DNA of 64,000 nucleotides from Alopecurus myosuroides (taxonomy: Eukaryota > Streptophyta > Magnoliopsida > Poales > Poaceae): assembly GCA_028641055.1 (NCBI GenBank), contig CM054059.1, positions 114,113,392 to 114,177,391 of the forward strand, written 5' to 3'. The translations under genes and the position numbers were made by a program. Under the pieces are notes generated by a model. That model had not been told where the DNA came from. It searched no databases and saw nothing but the letters and a program-made list of their open reading frames with translations. Numbering within the stretch: position 1 is the stretch's first letter; every line of letters starts with the position of its first letter. Shown here one piece after another: positions 20,178-31,200 of the stretch.

Positions 20178-22237
20178 GGGCATCTCCAGCTGTTGCGTCC
20201 CCCAGGACGCAACCCCCCCCCCCCCTTTTCCGTCGCGGCGCGAAACGACGCTATTCTGAAAACTGGGGGGGGCGCGTTTCCCAGCCGTGAAACCCAGGCC
20301 GCCCCCCCAGCCGGCGATTCGGCCCAATTTGGGCAGGTAGAGTTTTGGCACACAAATAATTGAACTTTTGCCACCAAATAAATAGAGTTTTGCCACACAA
20401 ATAAATAGTTCAACAATTTAAACAAAATAAATAAATTACACTAGTCATCGTCATCGTCCTCAACATTGCCATTCCCCTTTCGCGCCCACAAATGCTGCAC
20501 CAGGTCATTCTGCAGAGCATGGTGTGTTCCAGCATGTCGAATCTCCTGTCGCTTGGTGAGGAAGTATGTCCATGATGCCGGCACCTGGTGATCAACATCT
20601 GCAAGAGGGACCTGCCGGTAGTATGGTGTGCTTGCCTCACTGTCAGGCACCGGGTCATCCCGCTCACTCTCAATGATCATGTTGTGCAAGATCACACAAC
20701 ACTGCATCACCTCCCACATGTTGGACTTCGACCAAGTCATAGCTGGGTACCGGACAACAACGAATCGAGATTGCAGCGCACCAAATGCCTGCTCAACATC
20801 CTTCCTGCAAGCCTCCTGGCACTTGGGAAACCAAACTTTTGCGCTTCCCGGGATAGGGTTGGTGACGTTCTTCACAAATGTTGCCCACTTCGGGTAGATG
20901 CCATCTGCAAGATAGTACCTCTTTGTATACTGGTGTCCATTGATCTCATAGTTCACAGGGGGGCATGGCCTTCGACAAGCTCGGCAAAGACATTCGAGCA
21001 CTGCAAGACATTGATGTCGTGACTTCCAGGCATATCAAAGAATGAATGCCAAATCCATAGATCGTACGAAGCCACGGCCTCGAGAACCACCGAGCACTCT
21101 CCTTCCTTTCCCTTGTACATCCCCTGCCAGTCAAATGGGCAGTTCTTCCATGCCCAATGCATACAGTCGATACTGCCAAGCATCCCAGGAAACCCTCTTG
21201 CTTCATTCTCTGCGAGGAGACGAGCAGTGTCTTGCGCATTGGGTGATCGCAGGTGTATTGGGCCAAAAACTGCAACCACTGCCCGGCAGAACTTGTTCAA
21301 GCACTCGAGGGCCGTGGACTCGCTCATGCGTAGGTAGTCATCTTGTGCATCTGCGGGAGCACCGTATGCAAGCAACCTCATGGCCATCGTGCACTTCTGG
21401 ATAGAGGTAAAGCCTACCGTGCCGATGCAGTCCTTCTTCAACTTGAAGTAGGTGTCGAACTCCCGAATGGCATGCATGATCTTGAGGAAGAGCATGCGTT
21501 TCATCCTGAAACGACGCCGGTACACCTTCTCGTCGTTGGTGGGATCCTCGGCGAAGTAGTCGGAGTAGAGGATGCAGTAGCCCTCGTACCGCTGCCTCGG
21601 CTTGCTCTTGCGGCGACCGGGCTTTGATCCAGTGCGGCGCGGCTCGGCGTTCTAGGCCTGCAGTCCGGCCAGTCAGCTCAGGACGAGCAGTTGTTCCTCA
21701 TCGTCGATGGCGGCCTGGTCTTCCTCGTCGAAGAGCTCGGCGAGCATCTCCTCGGCGTCGGAGTCCATGGCTCGGACAGAACGTCGAACACCTTGCGGGT
21801 GGTGGACGCGATTCACCGGGCACAACCTCCTCCGCGGCGGAGACGCGAGCAAACGGCGACGACGATGTGGTGAAGAGGCCGGCGGTGGTTTGCCTCGCTG
21901 CTCGTGTGTGATGGCGGCCGACGGCGGCGACGTGGGGTGTGATCGACGGGGTGGCGACGGCGAGGCGAGCGAGAGGAAAAACCGAGTCGGGGGTGGGGAA
22001 ACTGGGGCAAATAGCGTTCCCTCGCCGACAGCGCTGGCCCACGCGCGCTTTTCCTTCCGCCGCCCCCCAGGCCGAACCCAACGGGCTGGGTTCCGCCTGG
22101 GTGCGACGGTGCTAATTTCCGCCGAAGCGGCGCTATTCCGGGTTCTGGAGGGCCGACTGGTAGAAAAACGGCGCTTTTCGAGCAAAACGACGCTATTTTG
22201 CGTCCTGAGGGGCGCTGGGGGACGACTGGAGATGCCC
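20178..22237 (-). mobile_element. PIF/Harbinger element (2,060 bp) with TTA duplication
   Basis: The termini are GGGCATCTCCAGC (left) and its inverted form ACTGGAGATGCCC (right). TTA lies on each side (20175-20177 and 22238-22240), the hallmark of PIF/Harbinger. The subterminal regions share GGACGC and AACGACGCTATT motifs in inverted orientation. It carries one transposase pseudogene. The second Harbinger gene (Myb-like) is missing, so it is non-autonomous. Confidence 0.92.
20441..21768 (-). pseudogene. Harbinger-type DDE transposase (HARBI1/ALP1-like), disrupted
   Basis: The likely start ATG is at 21768, followed by an acidic N-terminus. Two in-frame stops occur near 21652-21675, before the conserved part. 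The core frame (21525-20953) has the DDE signatures GSIDCMHW and [13 protein letters not shown] one-base loss in a C-run near 20957-20962 shifts the frame. The rest (from 21001 in the other frame) contains YYLADGIYPKW and DVEQAFGALQSRF with the catalytic Glu, ending at 20441. All three catalytic acidic residues therefore survive, but the protein is broken. DDE transposases of this family cut and insert at TTA/TAA sites. Confidence 0.88.
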
Positions 22238-22247
22238 TTAGACCTCT

Positions 22248-22524
22248 GAGAGCAGCCACAGTGCGGCGCTTAAACACCGATGCCAGGATTCTGATCCTAG
22301 TCTTATGACAGTTAGGCCTTTAATCCTGGACGCGCGGCGCAAAACTAATCGCCCGACGCTAGCAATTTTTTTCCCTTGCGCGTGGAAGTAGCTGACACCT
22401 CGGAGCGCCTCAAACAAGAGCTCCGCGTTGTGGGATGGACGCTTCCTAGACTATTTTAATTCTTTCGATTTATTTGTATTGCTTAAGCGTCTAGTTAAGC
22501 GGCGCTGCGCTGTGGGTGCTCCGA
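22248..22524. mobile_element. possible short inverted-repeat element (MITE)
   Basis: The left end GAGCAGCCACAGTGC-GGCGCTTAA and right end TTAAGCGGCGCTGCGCTGTGGGTGCTC are imperfect inverted copies about 270 bp apart. No clean target duplication was seen. It starts within 10 bp of the Harbinger right end. Confidence 0.4.
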
Positions 22525-23048
22525 AAGTCTCCATGCATGCACCTGGTTTGCAACTGACTGGAAGGAGAGGAGAGGAGCAGAGCAGCACCGTTAATATGAC
22601 AATGTGAGCAAACAAAAGATATGTGCATGCACGTTTTATCGGCTCGACCCGCTGGGTCTACCTGACCCAATCCGTCCGTCTGCCTGCAACTGGATCGATC
22701 GCGGCGTGTGTGTAATCTTGTGTGTGTGCAACTGCTCGCAGTCAATGCGCGCCTTGGACGGACGTCCTTGTCAATCGACCCGCCCTTTATCTTTTTTTTT
22801 TCCTGCTCTTGAATGAAAAAAGAAATGAAAAGGAGAAGCTGAGCCTGGAGTGCTTGTTCGTTGCTCGTTTGAGCAGTGTGTTTGAACTGATGGTTGTGGC
22901 CATGAATACGGCTGCACGTAGCTGTTTCCTGGGTTATTACGCGTACGCATCAGGGTTATCCTGTATCGGTACACATTACTTGCAGGCGTCACCATCGCCA
23001 TTATTTCCTGAACAGGAAAAATACTATCCATTGCTCAAACCGCACGGC
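22525..23048. other. unassigned DNA between transposons
   Basis: No gene-like structure or terminal repeats were recognised. The last 8 bases (23041-23048, CGCACGGC) are the left target duplication of the following hAT element. Confidence 0.5.
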
Positions 23049-23245
23049 CAGGCCGGTCCTGAGATTTCGGGGGCCCGAGACGAGGCGAAAATTTCGGGGC
23101 CCTTAGTATAAGTAGAAATATATATAGATATGTTAATAAAATAGACATCAAATAAGAGAAATGAGACATGTTTTTTTACATGGAAACCCTTTGCGGGGAA
23201 AAAACCACGGACGCATGAAGGCGTAAAATATTATGGAGTAATACC

Positions 23246-23434
23246 CTAAAATTTTCTCCTTGCATTTCTAGATGCAAAGTTATCAACGATGGAATCAATA
23301 TCAGTCTCATCCAATAACTTCTTCTTGATGAATAGAGTTGACCATTTAGTCCTCTCTTGTGACATTATAGATTTCAAATAGTTCTTCAATAATTAGAATT
23401 TTGAAAAGTTTCTTTCAGCTGTTGCAACTGCCAC
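23246..23434 (-). pseudogene. hAT transposase C-terminal dimerisation fragment
   Basis: One frame of 63 codons reads VAVATAERNFSK, then a TAA, then a Leu/Lys-rich stretch and DIDSIVDNFASRNAR before a final stop. This pattern (A/S-E-R-x-F-S-K and the D-x-x-x-x-FA ending) matches the hAT family dimerisation domain and natural C-terminus. The one internal TAA and the missing upstream part make it a pseudogene. Confidence 0.75.
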
Positions 23435-23633
23435 ATGCATAGAAAATAAGATCTGATAAGCAATATACATATTAGGATAACAATCTACTTCTGACCCTAA
23501 AGTCGATGGTCGATGTGATCTGATCCTAAATCCTTATATTTACACGACATATAGAGGGTCCCGAGTCGATCACCTGTTGGTTTGGCCAGCCGTGCTTCCC
23601 TGACTCCTTGAGTAGGAATAATTACAAGCCAGC

Positions 23634-24344
23634 CAGGGCCGGTCCATACATTTATGGGGCCCAGGGGCAAGACGACAAATCGGGCCCCTTGCACGCACAT
23701 ATAAACACAAAATATATTATATTTTAAAAGTGAAATATGAAATTGTACATGATAATAGATTGTCTCTAAACTCTAAAATTGAAAACTAAAACTGTTTTTT
23801 ATCAAGTCAATCCATGGATGAACAAAGGAGTACTTACGAAAATTTTGAGCCATGAGAGCGGAAAAAATAAAGGCATTTAAATCCGAACAGAGGAATGGGA
23901 AGGATGAACTCGCACCATCCCTCCAACGGCTCGTTGATGGGGAATGAGCGAGACGTTGATGATGGAAGAAGAGCTGATTAGGGTGATTCGATTACGTCGT
24001 TGATCTATATTAGTGACTGCATGTGACCACGGAATCGAGGAGGAGCCACCTTGTTATCAGGAAAGGCTATTGAGAATTTTTAGGAGAATAGTCAACAAAT
24101 AAAGTGTCGACCATTTTTGTTCCTGCCTCGTGAGAATAAAGTGTGTAGCTTTGGTGGGTTCGACTTGGTCCGTTAGACTTGAGCGTCCTATATTTTAATA
24201 CATTCTTTTAGATTTCATACATAACTAGAACTAAGACAAAATTTACACTAATAATACTGTAGAAGTAGTACATAGGCTGGGGCCCCTGCCTTTCGGGGGC
24301 CCGGGGCGGGCGCCCCGCTTGCCCACCCATATGGGCCGGCCCTG
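23634..24344. mobile_element. hAT element (inner, 711 bp), non-autonomous
   Basis: The termini CAGGGCCGGTCC and GGGCCGGCCCTG are inverted. The flanking 8-bp duplication AAGCCAGC is perfect (23626-23633 and 24345-24352). It lies inside the outer hAT. No coding region was seen. Confidence 0.92.
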
Positions 24345-24593
24345 AAGCCAGCCTCCAGGCCTAATCGCCGTTGAAGGGCTCTTCAATTATGCGGGACGGC
24401 CCTATTAAGCTATTAATTGACGTATTCACAAGAAAAGTTACGAGCCGACGAACCTATTAAAGCTAATTAAGTTTTTTCTTTGCACACACATAAACTAAGC
24501 CTACTAACACATACTTAAAATGGGCCCCCAAATTTTTTGGACCCGGGGCGGCCGCCCCTCTCGCCCCTCCTCAGGACCGGCCCTGCGCACGGC

Positions 24594-25207
24594 CCATTCC
24601 GGTTGCTACCAGTGCAAAAAAAACATCTACTCTACAGCACAAAATCGCTACCTTTTATTGAGAACGCAGCAAAGTATTTTTTTCTGTTGGCCTACTTGAT
24701 AACGCAGCAAAGTTTTCTTGTAAGAAAAACTTTTTTTTTACTATGACAAATAAAACAGATCATGTTCATCACCAAAAGAACCTGTCCGTTCCTCAACAGG
24801 CCTATTTCTCTAGGCCTAGTAGTCCTTTCCAAGTTCAGGGCACCATGACCCAACACGGCCCAGCCCAAGTGTCGGGATGCAATGCAACATCTCGTCCCGT
24901 ACCTCCGAGGCGCTACCGCTGACGACCACTGCTCCTCCTCCTCCTCCTCCCCCTCCTTGTGGCGCCCACTACGCCGCCGCCGACGACCTCGAGTGCTCCA
25001 CGCCGGCGCCCTCTCCACAGCTCCACCTCACCTTCTACAACTCCCGAACCGGCCCCATCGCTGCGCTATTCCCGAGCTTATTCCCTGAGCTCGACTTCAC
25101 TGGAGCTTTGGCAGAATTAACCAGTCACTAACTCGAATCTCCCAACCTAGGCTCGCCCGCTTTTGATCCATCGACATCGCCCACGCGCCCACCGCGAGCT
25201 CTCCCTG
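24594..25207 (+). promoter_or_regulatory. upstream region and 5' leader of the IGPD gene
   Basis: The DNA between the hAT elements and the IGPD start becomes GC-rich from about 24880 and holds a CTC/CTT run (about 24928-24956), typical of grass 5' leaders. An 84-codon ATG-started ORF (24877-25131) lies fully upstream of the IGPD ATG and could be an upstream ORF if transcription starts before it. No certain TATA box was identified. Confidence 0.4.
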
Positions 25208-28200
25208 ATGACCACCGCACCGTTCGTCTCCCCTTCCCTCTCCCGCCTACAATCCGCACGGGCCTCTCCAGTCCCCAAATCCTCGGTGAGGTCGGGGGCT
25301 GTCGTGGCCTTCCCCGCTCGATCGTACGGATCGTCGATCCGCCTTAGGTCGCCTGTCATCATGGCTGCCGCCGGCGTTGGCGGGAACGGCTCCGCAGTGG
25401 CGTCTGACGACTCCACAGGTGGTTTCCGCATCGTTGACTTGATTTCGCCGATGTTTGCTTCGCTGCTTCATGATGTGATTTGTACCTACTTTATTGCAAC
25501 CTATCTCACTGTTTGTTGTTCAGCTTCCCTGCTAGCGGTCACTTACTGTGTTCAAAATTTCCAGTGTCTTCTAGGCTGGGAGAGGTCAAGAGGGTAACCA
25601 AGGAGACAAATGTGCATGTCAAGATTAACTTGGATGGCACTGGTGTTGCCGACTGCAGCACGGGGATACCGTTCTTGGATCACATGCTTGATGTGAGTAT
25701 GGTTTACTCCTCGCCTCATTATTTATGGATTCAGATTTTTTTTCTGTTATTGCGTACAACATATGCTTGATGTAGCGTAGCTATTTTGTTCTTGACCTAG
25801 GGGTTTGCTTGATGCAAGAATGTGATGTCTGTTGCATCCACGTGAGGAAGAAGCATGACTTTTATCTATGTGCCAGAAGGGTAAAATGGAACTATGTAAA
25901 TCATAACAATACAAGAACGCGAATCCACGGAATTGATAGACACACACGTAAAATGGCAAGTGGTGTTCTGAATTTCTGTTGGGCAAAGCCTTTATGTAGG
26001 ACACACTTACTTTACATGTTTAAGAGCACCATTAGAACAATCCTGTTGTTATTGCGAGATAGTGATGTATGCACAACTAAGCCTGAAGGGTCCTGCTGAA
26101 GAAAAGTCTGCTGCCTTTTGGGTTCCACGTGTTCCAGGTGATCTTGAGCAATTAGGAGGGGAAATGCTTGATTTTTTTCTTTCCTTGTGCGATGTGATCC
26201 ATGGAAACATTGTTACAACTCTTCCTCTTATTAACTAATGTCTGTACGCATGAAACATATGACTTTGTTTATTCAACATCAATGACATACTGACAGCAAA
26301 TGGCCAGTACAGGCGACAAGCCCTTACATCCCAGTTCTCAGATTATTATGCAAAAAGGAATTACAGTAAACTGCTAACGTAGCCAAAACCAATGCAAGAT
26401 GGAAAAGTTTGAGAAGTATTTCTTTTGCACAGATTGCTGCACTTTGACTGGTCTAGTATTCTGTTCCGTGCATGTTTGTGCTTGACAGTAACTCTTGCTG
26501 TGTACGTGTGCTTTTTTTTTCTGGGTCAAAGTTAGGCATTAACTTTCAGTTTACGACTTGCAGCAACTGGCATCTCATGGACTCTTTGATGTACATGTGA
26601 ATGCGACAGGTGACACACACATTGATGATCATCACTCAAATGAGGATATTGCTTTGGCAATTGGAACGGTGATTGTTTCTTTTCTTCTATAATTAATTTT
26701 GAATTTGACGTTTGCACTTCTAGATAGCTGTATGAATTATTGTTTACCAGAAGTTAGATATCCGTTTTGACCTCATTACTTAATTTCTATGCCACATTTC
26801 TGTTATTTGCCTCATGGTGAATTGTCCTGGTTTAGTGTTCTACAATCTATTTATAGAAGAAATAATTTACCGTGGTGATTATTTTGAATATTGTCTGTAG
26901 GCGTTACTTCAAGCACTTGGAGATCGAAAAGGAATCAACCGGTTTGGGCATTTTACAGCACCACTTGATGAGGCAGCAGTTGAGGTTATACTGGTATGCA
27001 GGACCATCTTCTGCATTATCATAGCATGAAATGTACAGTTCTCTGCAACCTCCATTCAGGAGGATGCGTGTCTGTGTTGGCATTTATGAGCTCATGAACC
27101 TTTTAGGGCCTCTTTGGATTGAAGTATTTTCAAAGGAATTGTGGAGGATTCCAATCCATAGGATTGTTTCCTAAGGAATGCCTTTGGATCAAAGGAATGA
27201 CACCTACAAAATTTCTATGGATTGTATTTCTACACCCCAATTCCATAGGAATTTCAACATCCACTCTAACCTCTTTTTTACACTCACTCGCGTAGGATCG
27301 AGGCAACTTTCCTGTGGTTCCATCCAAATGACTGTTTGCACAGTTTTCCTCTGTTTTGTAATCCTATGTTTTGCACCTCCAATCCTATCAAATTCCTACG
27401 TTTTCTCGGTTCCTCTGTTTCGTAATCCTGTGATCCAAAGAAGCCCTTATTCTGTGCTGACACATAACTGAATTGCATCTTGCAAATGTATGTTTGTTCA
27501 CTTGGGGAATGACCAGGCATTACTTTTTTCCCCCCTGTTACGTTTTCATGATACGATAGGCTGGTTTGTATGCAGATTTAGTATTAGGAATGATAGTCAT
27601 TTTGCTTTATTTCTGTTTTAGTTTTTCTGAGTCATATATCTCACAGAAGTTGAAGACTTTAATGACACCGAGATTGTTGAAGTTACTTTAGAGCACCTCT
27701 AACAGCTGCCCTAAAACAGCAGCTACCCTAAATAACTGTCATGTATGGCACCGAACGGTCTCCAACAGCTGACCTGAAGACTGCCCTATTATATAACGTG
27801 CCCTATAATTTTGGCCTCAGTGATGTATATTTGGGGCACCAAAGTGGTGTGCCTATAATTTTGGCCCCGTTGTTGTATATTTTGGTCTCCAACGGCTGCC
27901 CTATATGACAGTTAGCGGCAGCTTTTCATTATTGGGCAGCTGTTGGACCTGTCGCTGTTTTACTGCCCTATAACTCAGATAGGGCAGCCCTATAATCGAA
28001 ATTTGCTGCCCTATTTTAGGGTAGCTGTTAGAGATGCTCTTACTCCATGTCTTTGTTTTTGTTAGCTTCATCATGTCTTAATTTTGAGTTACCTATTTGT
28101 TGTTTGACAATTATTACATTGTCACTTGTCAACTATTGTAATGGTGAATATGAAATCTCTACTAAACATTTGAACTGTAACTTGTTGAGCTTAGATGTTT

Positions 28201-31200
28201 GCTCGTCATTATTTTTTTCCCTGTATCCAGGATCTATCTGGTCGACCACATTTGAGCTGTGGATTGAGTATTCCTACTTCACGAGTTGGCACATATGATA
28301 CACAGGTAATTTTTGAAATTTCGACAGACGTTTTCAACTGTCTGCTATATATTGATTACAAAAGTTTTTTATACCTTTTTTTCTTAATGTCAAACTTAAG
28401 AAAAAAAAATGTCGCCAAATCTGAGATACTCAGTTTAAGTTTGCCTTAATTTTTTTCTTCCTTTTCAATTATGTTAAATCCAAAGACGGTACTTTTTGAC
28501 AAATCTTCACAAGCCCTGTTGAGTCTGATTTTTAGTTAGGATGTGAGATCCTTTTACTCCGTATATTGCTGCCATCAACATATGCGAACAATAATTTAAT
28601 TGTTTTTTATGACAGCTAGTTGAGCACTTCTTCCAGTCGGTTGTGAATACATCTGGGATGACACTTCATATCCGTCAGGTATATGTTGCTTCAGTTCCCA
28701 AGAAAATCCTCTTCCTAATCTTTGGGTCAATGTTACAACATACTAGCAAAGTACCCGTGCGTTGCAACGGTTCTAAAATAAATCAAACATCTTATGTTTA
28801 AAGCAATTTTGATTGTGGTTCTATGACCTCAACAAGACCAGCCAAATTCAATGACACATAGTATAGACCAAGCTATGTGATACGTAAAGGATGCCGATAA
28901 CATCAGTAGTATTGAATGGACTGGCAGTAAAAACTGGAGCACAAGAAGGAGCCAGCCACCTAACGGCCCTAGCACTTCATATTCTGGGCACACGTCTCTG
29001 GTAGAACGATAGACATTCAGACAAGGCAGAGACCACGCCTCAGTCTCCAACATCTCATTTTTCATAGAGAACCCGAAGCTCCATCACCGGGTAGGACCGC
29101 GAGGAAAGACCTCCCGCTGCCATAGAGCATCGCCCTAACATTTTCCAGCTATGTCGACACGGCGAGAGCTACGCTCTGGCTCGTCAGGTCCACAACACCA
29201 CCGATGCTCCTTTGACTGCAGGCCGACGCAAGCGCGCCTGGAACACGACACCGACAGAGCGGGTGCTCGTCCCCGTCAGCCCCTGCAGCGAACCTGACGA
29301 AATGTTCCTCCCTTAAACCAGCAAGTCGTGCTAGAACCACCTCTCCAAGGTCGCCACAACACCAGGGGTAACCAGCCCTGTCTTCGGACCATGCCAGGCA
29401 TTACACCAAACACCTTGTGTGCACACATCGTCACTGAACCACAGTGTTTGTCTGTGGCATGCTCAGCACGGAAAGGAGAAGCTAGCATGGGAGATAGAGA
29501 AGGCCAACGGCCGAAGAGAGCGCTGTCAGTGAAGGAAGCAGGGGCAGTGGCACACGCGCGTGGAACGAAGCGGCACAGCTGCAGGAGATGGAGCGGCATC
29601 GACACGAGCAAGGCGGCGACGAACTGGCTTGCGGCAACAATGGCGGGGCCGAGCGCCTCGAATACCCAGTGTCCATATCCATCGCCTGATCCACAAGGAG
29701 CCTGATGATCCGCCCGCACCCACTTGCCGATCTTCAGCTCCGCACCCACTTGCCGCTCTTCAGCACCTCCTCAGCTTGTAGAAGAATATGCCTAAGATGG
29801 GAGGGAAATTGGGGCAAGATCTGCGCTTGGTGGATTAGGGAAGAACGGCAGGCAGGGCACCGGAAGTTCTAGACAAGGACTCCATGGGCGAGCGACTTGA
29901 GGAGGCAGTCACGGGAGGGAAGGGGAACAAGGGAGTTGCTATTGACCTATGGGTGTACTGCGGGTTGATTGCCTAATTTTTGAAGGGCTCAAACGGAAAA
30001 GTGGCGACCTACGACGCACGACGTACCATGTCGTTAGGGGAAACTATATAGTAGAGATGAGTAAAGATAATTGTTTCTCACCACAATTAAGTGAGTGGCA
30101 TAACCCTGTACTCACTCCTATTTTTCTTGTGAAGCTTGCGGGGAAGAACTCACACCATATAATCGAGGCAACTTTCAAAGCATTTGCCAGGGCCCTTCGA
30201 CAAGCAACAGAATACGACTTACGCCGACATGGCACTATCCCCAGGTTTGTCCTCACTTGCTGCAAAAACTATTTTGACGCCGACATGTTGTTCAGGATTC
30301 CTCAGTCTATAGTCACTATTTCGCAGATGTTTCAAAAACTATTTGCAGCCACACAATTCTATAAAACACAGAAACACTTAGGAGTATTTGTTATTGCTTC
30401 ACTATGTTTGTTGAAATACCTGTCACGATTCTTGTTGTAAGCTACCACTTGTATACTTTGTGTAACCGTTGTAGCTAGGCCTTAGGAGAATTGGTCTTCG
30501 CAGGGTATGCGCCTGCGTGCGCCACTACCTGCTGCATGTCCGCTCTCGCGGCTATATCTGTAACCGAACTCATCCAATCGAATACACGGGCAATTCTCCA
30601 GTTCAACTTGGTATCAGAGCCTTCTATGGCCACCGGCGGCGCTGCACCTCCGGCCTCCATGCCCTCTACCTCGACCACCCCTTCTCCTCTTCTGAATCCA
30701 CTTGACACCGATCCTACTACTCCCCTTCAAGCGCAGCACCGCCACACCATGCCTCGCGCCACCTTGACCCCGATCGTTTCAGATCTCTTCGCCAACCCCA
30801 CTGCTACCTCTTCTCTCGTCACCACCACCGTAGCAACACCCACCAGGCAGCCTCCGTCGACCAGCGACGTACGCGTCCTCGACTACATCACCTTCAAGCT
30901 CGACGTCTCCGGCAAGAATTTCTCCAAGTGGCGCAAACTCTTTCTGTTCCTTCTTCAGCGCTGCCGGGCGCGTGACCACGTCGAGAACCCACACGGCTAC
31001 GCCGGAGGCGATGAAGCCTGGCGCGACGCCGACGGCGACATCGTCCTTTGGATGGTGTCCACGGTCTCGGAACCTCTTCAGGATGTCATCATCGAGGCAG
31101 ATTCCACCGCCTATGCTGCCTGGACACGGCTGCACACCTACTTCTACGACAACATGCAAGGTCAGGCTATGCATCTCAACCAAGAATTCCGTGATACTCG

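Larger units (their letters stand above)
23049..24585 (-). mobile_element. hAT element (outer) with 8-bp duplication
   Basis: The termini CAGGCCGGTCCTGAG and CTCAGGACCGGCCCTG are inverted. The flanking 8-bp duplication CGCACGGC is perfect (23041-23048 and 24586-24593), as expected for hAT. The element is interrupted by a second hAT and keeps only the C-terminal part of a transposase gene. Confidence 0.9.

Noticed and set aside
25163..25207. In-frame TTG upstream of the IGPD ATG as a start
   Set aside because: A plant nuclear gene is expected to start at ATG. The first in-frame ATG is at 25208 and gives a typical transit peptide.
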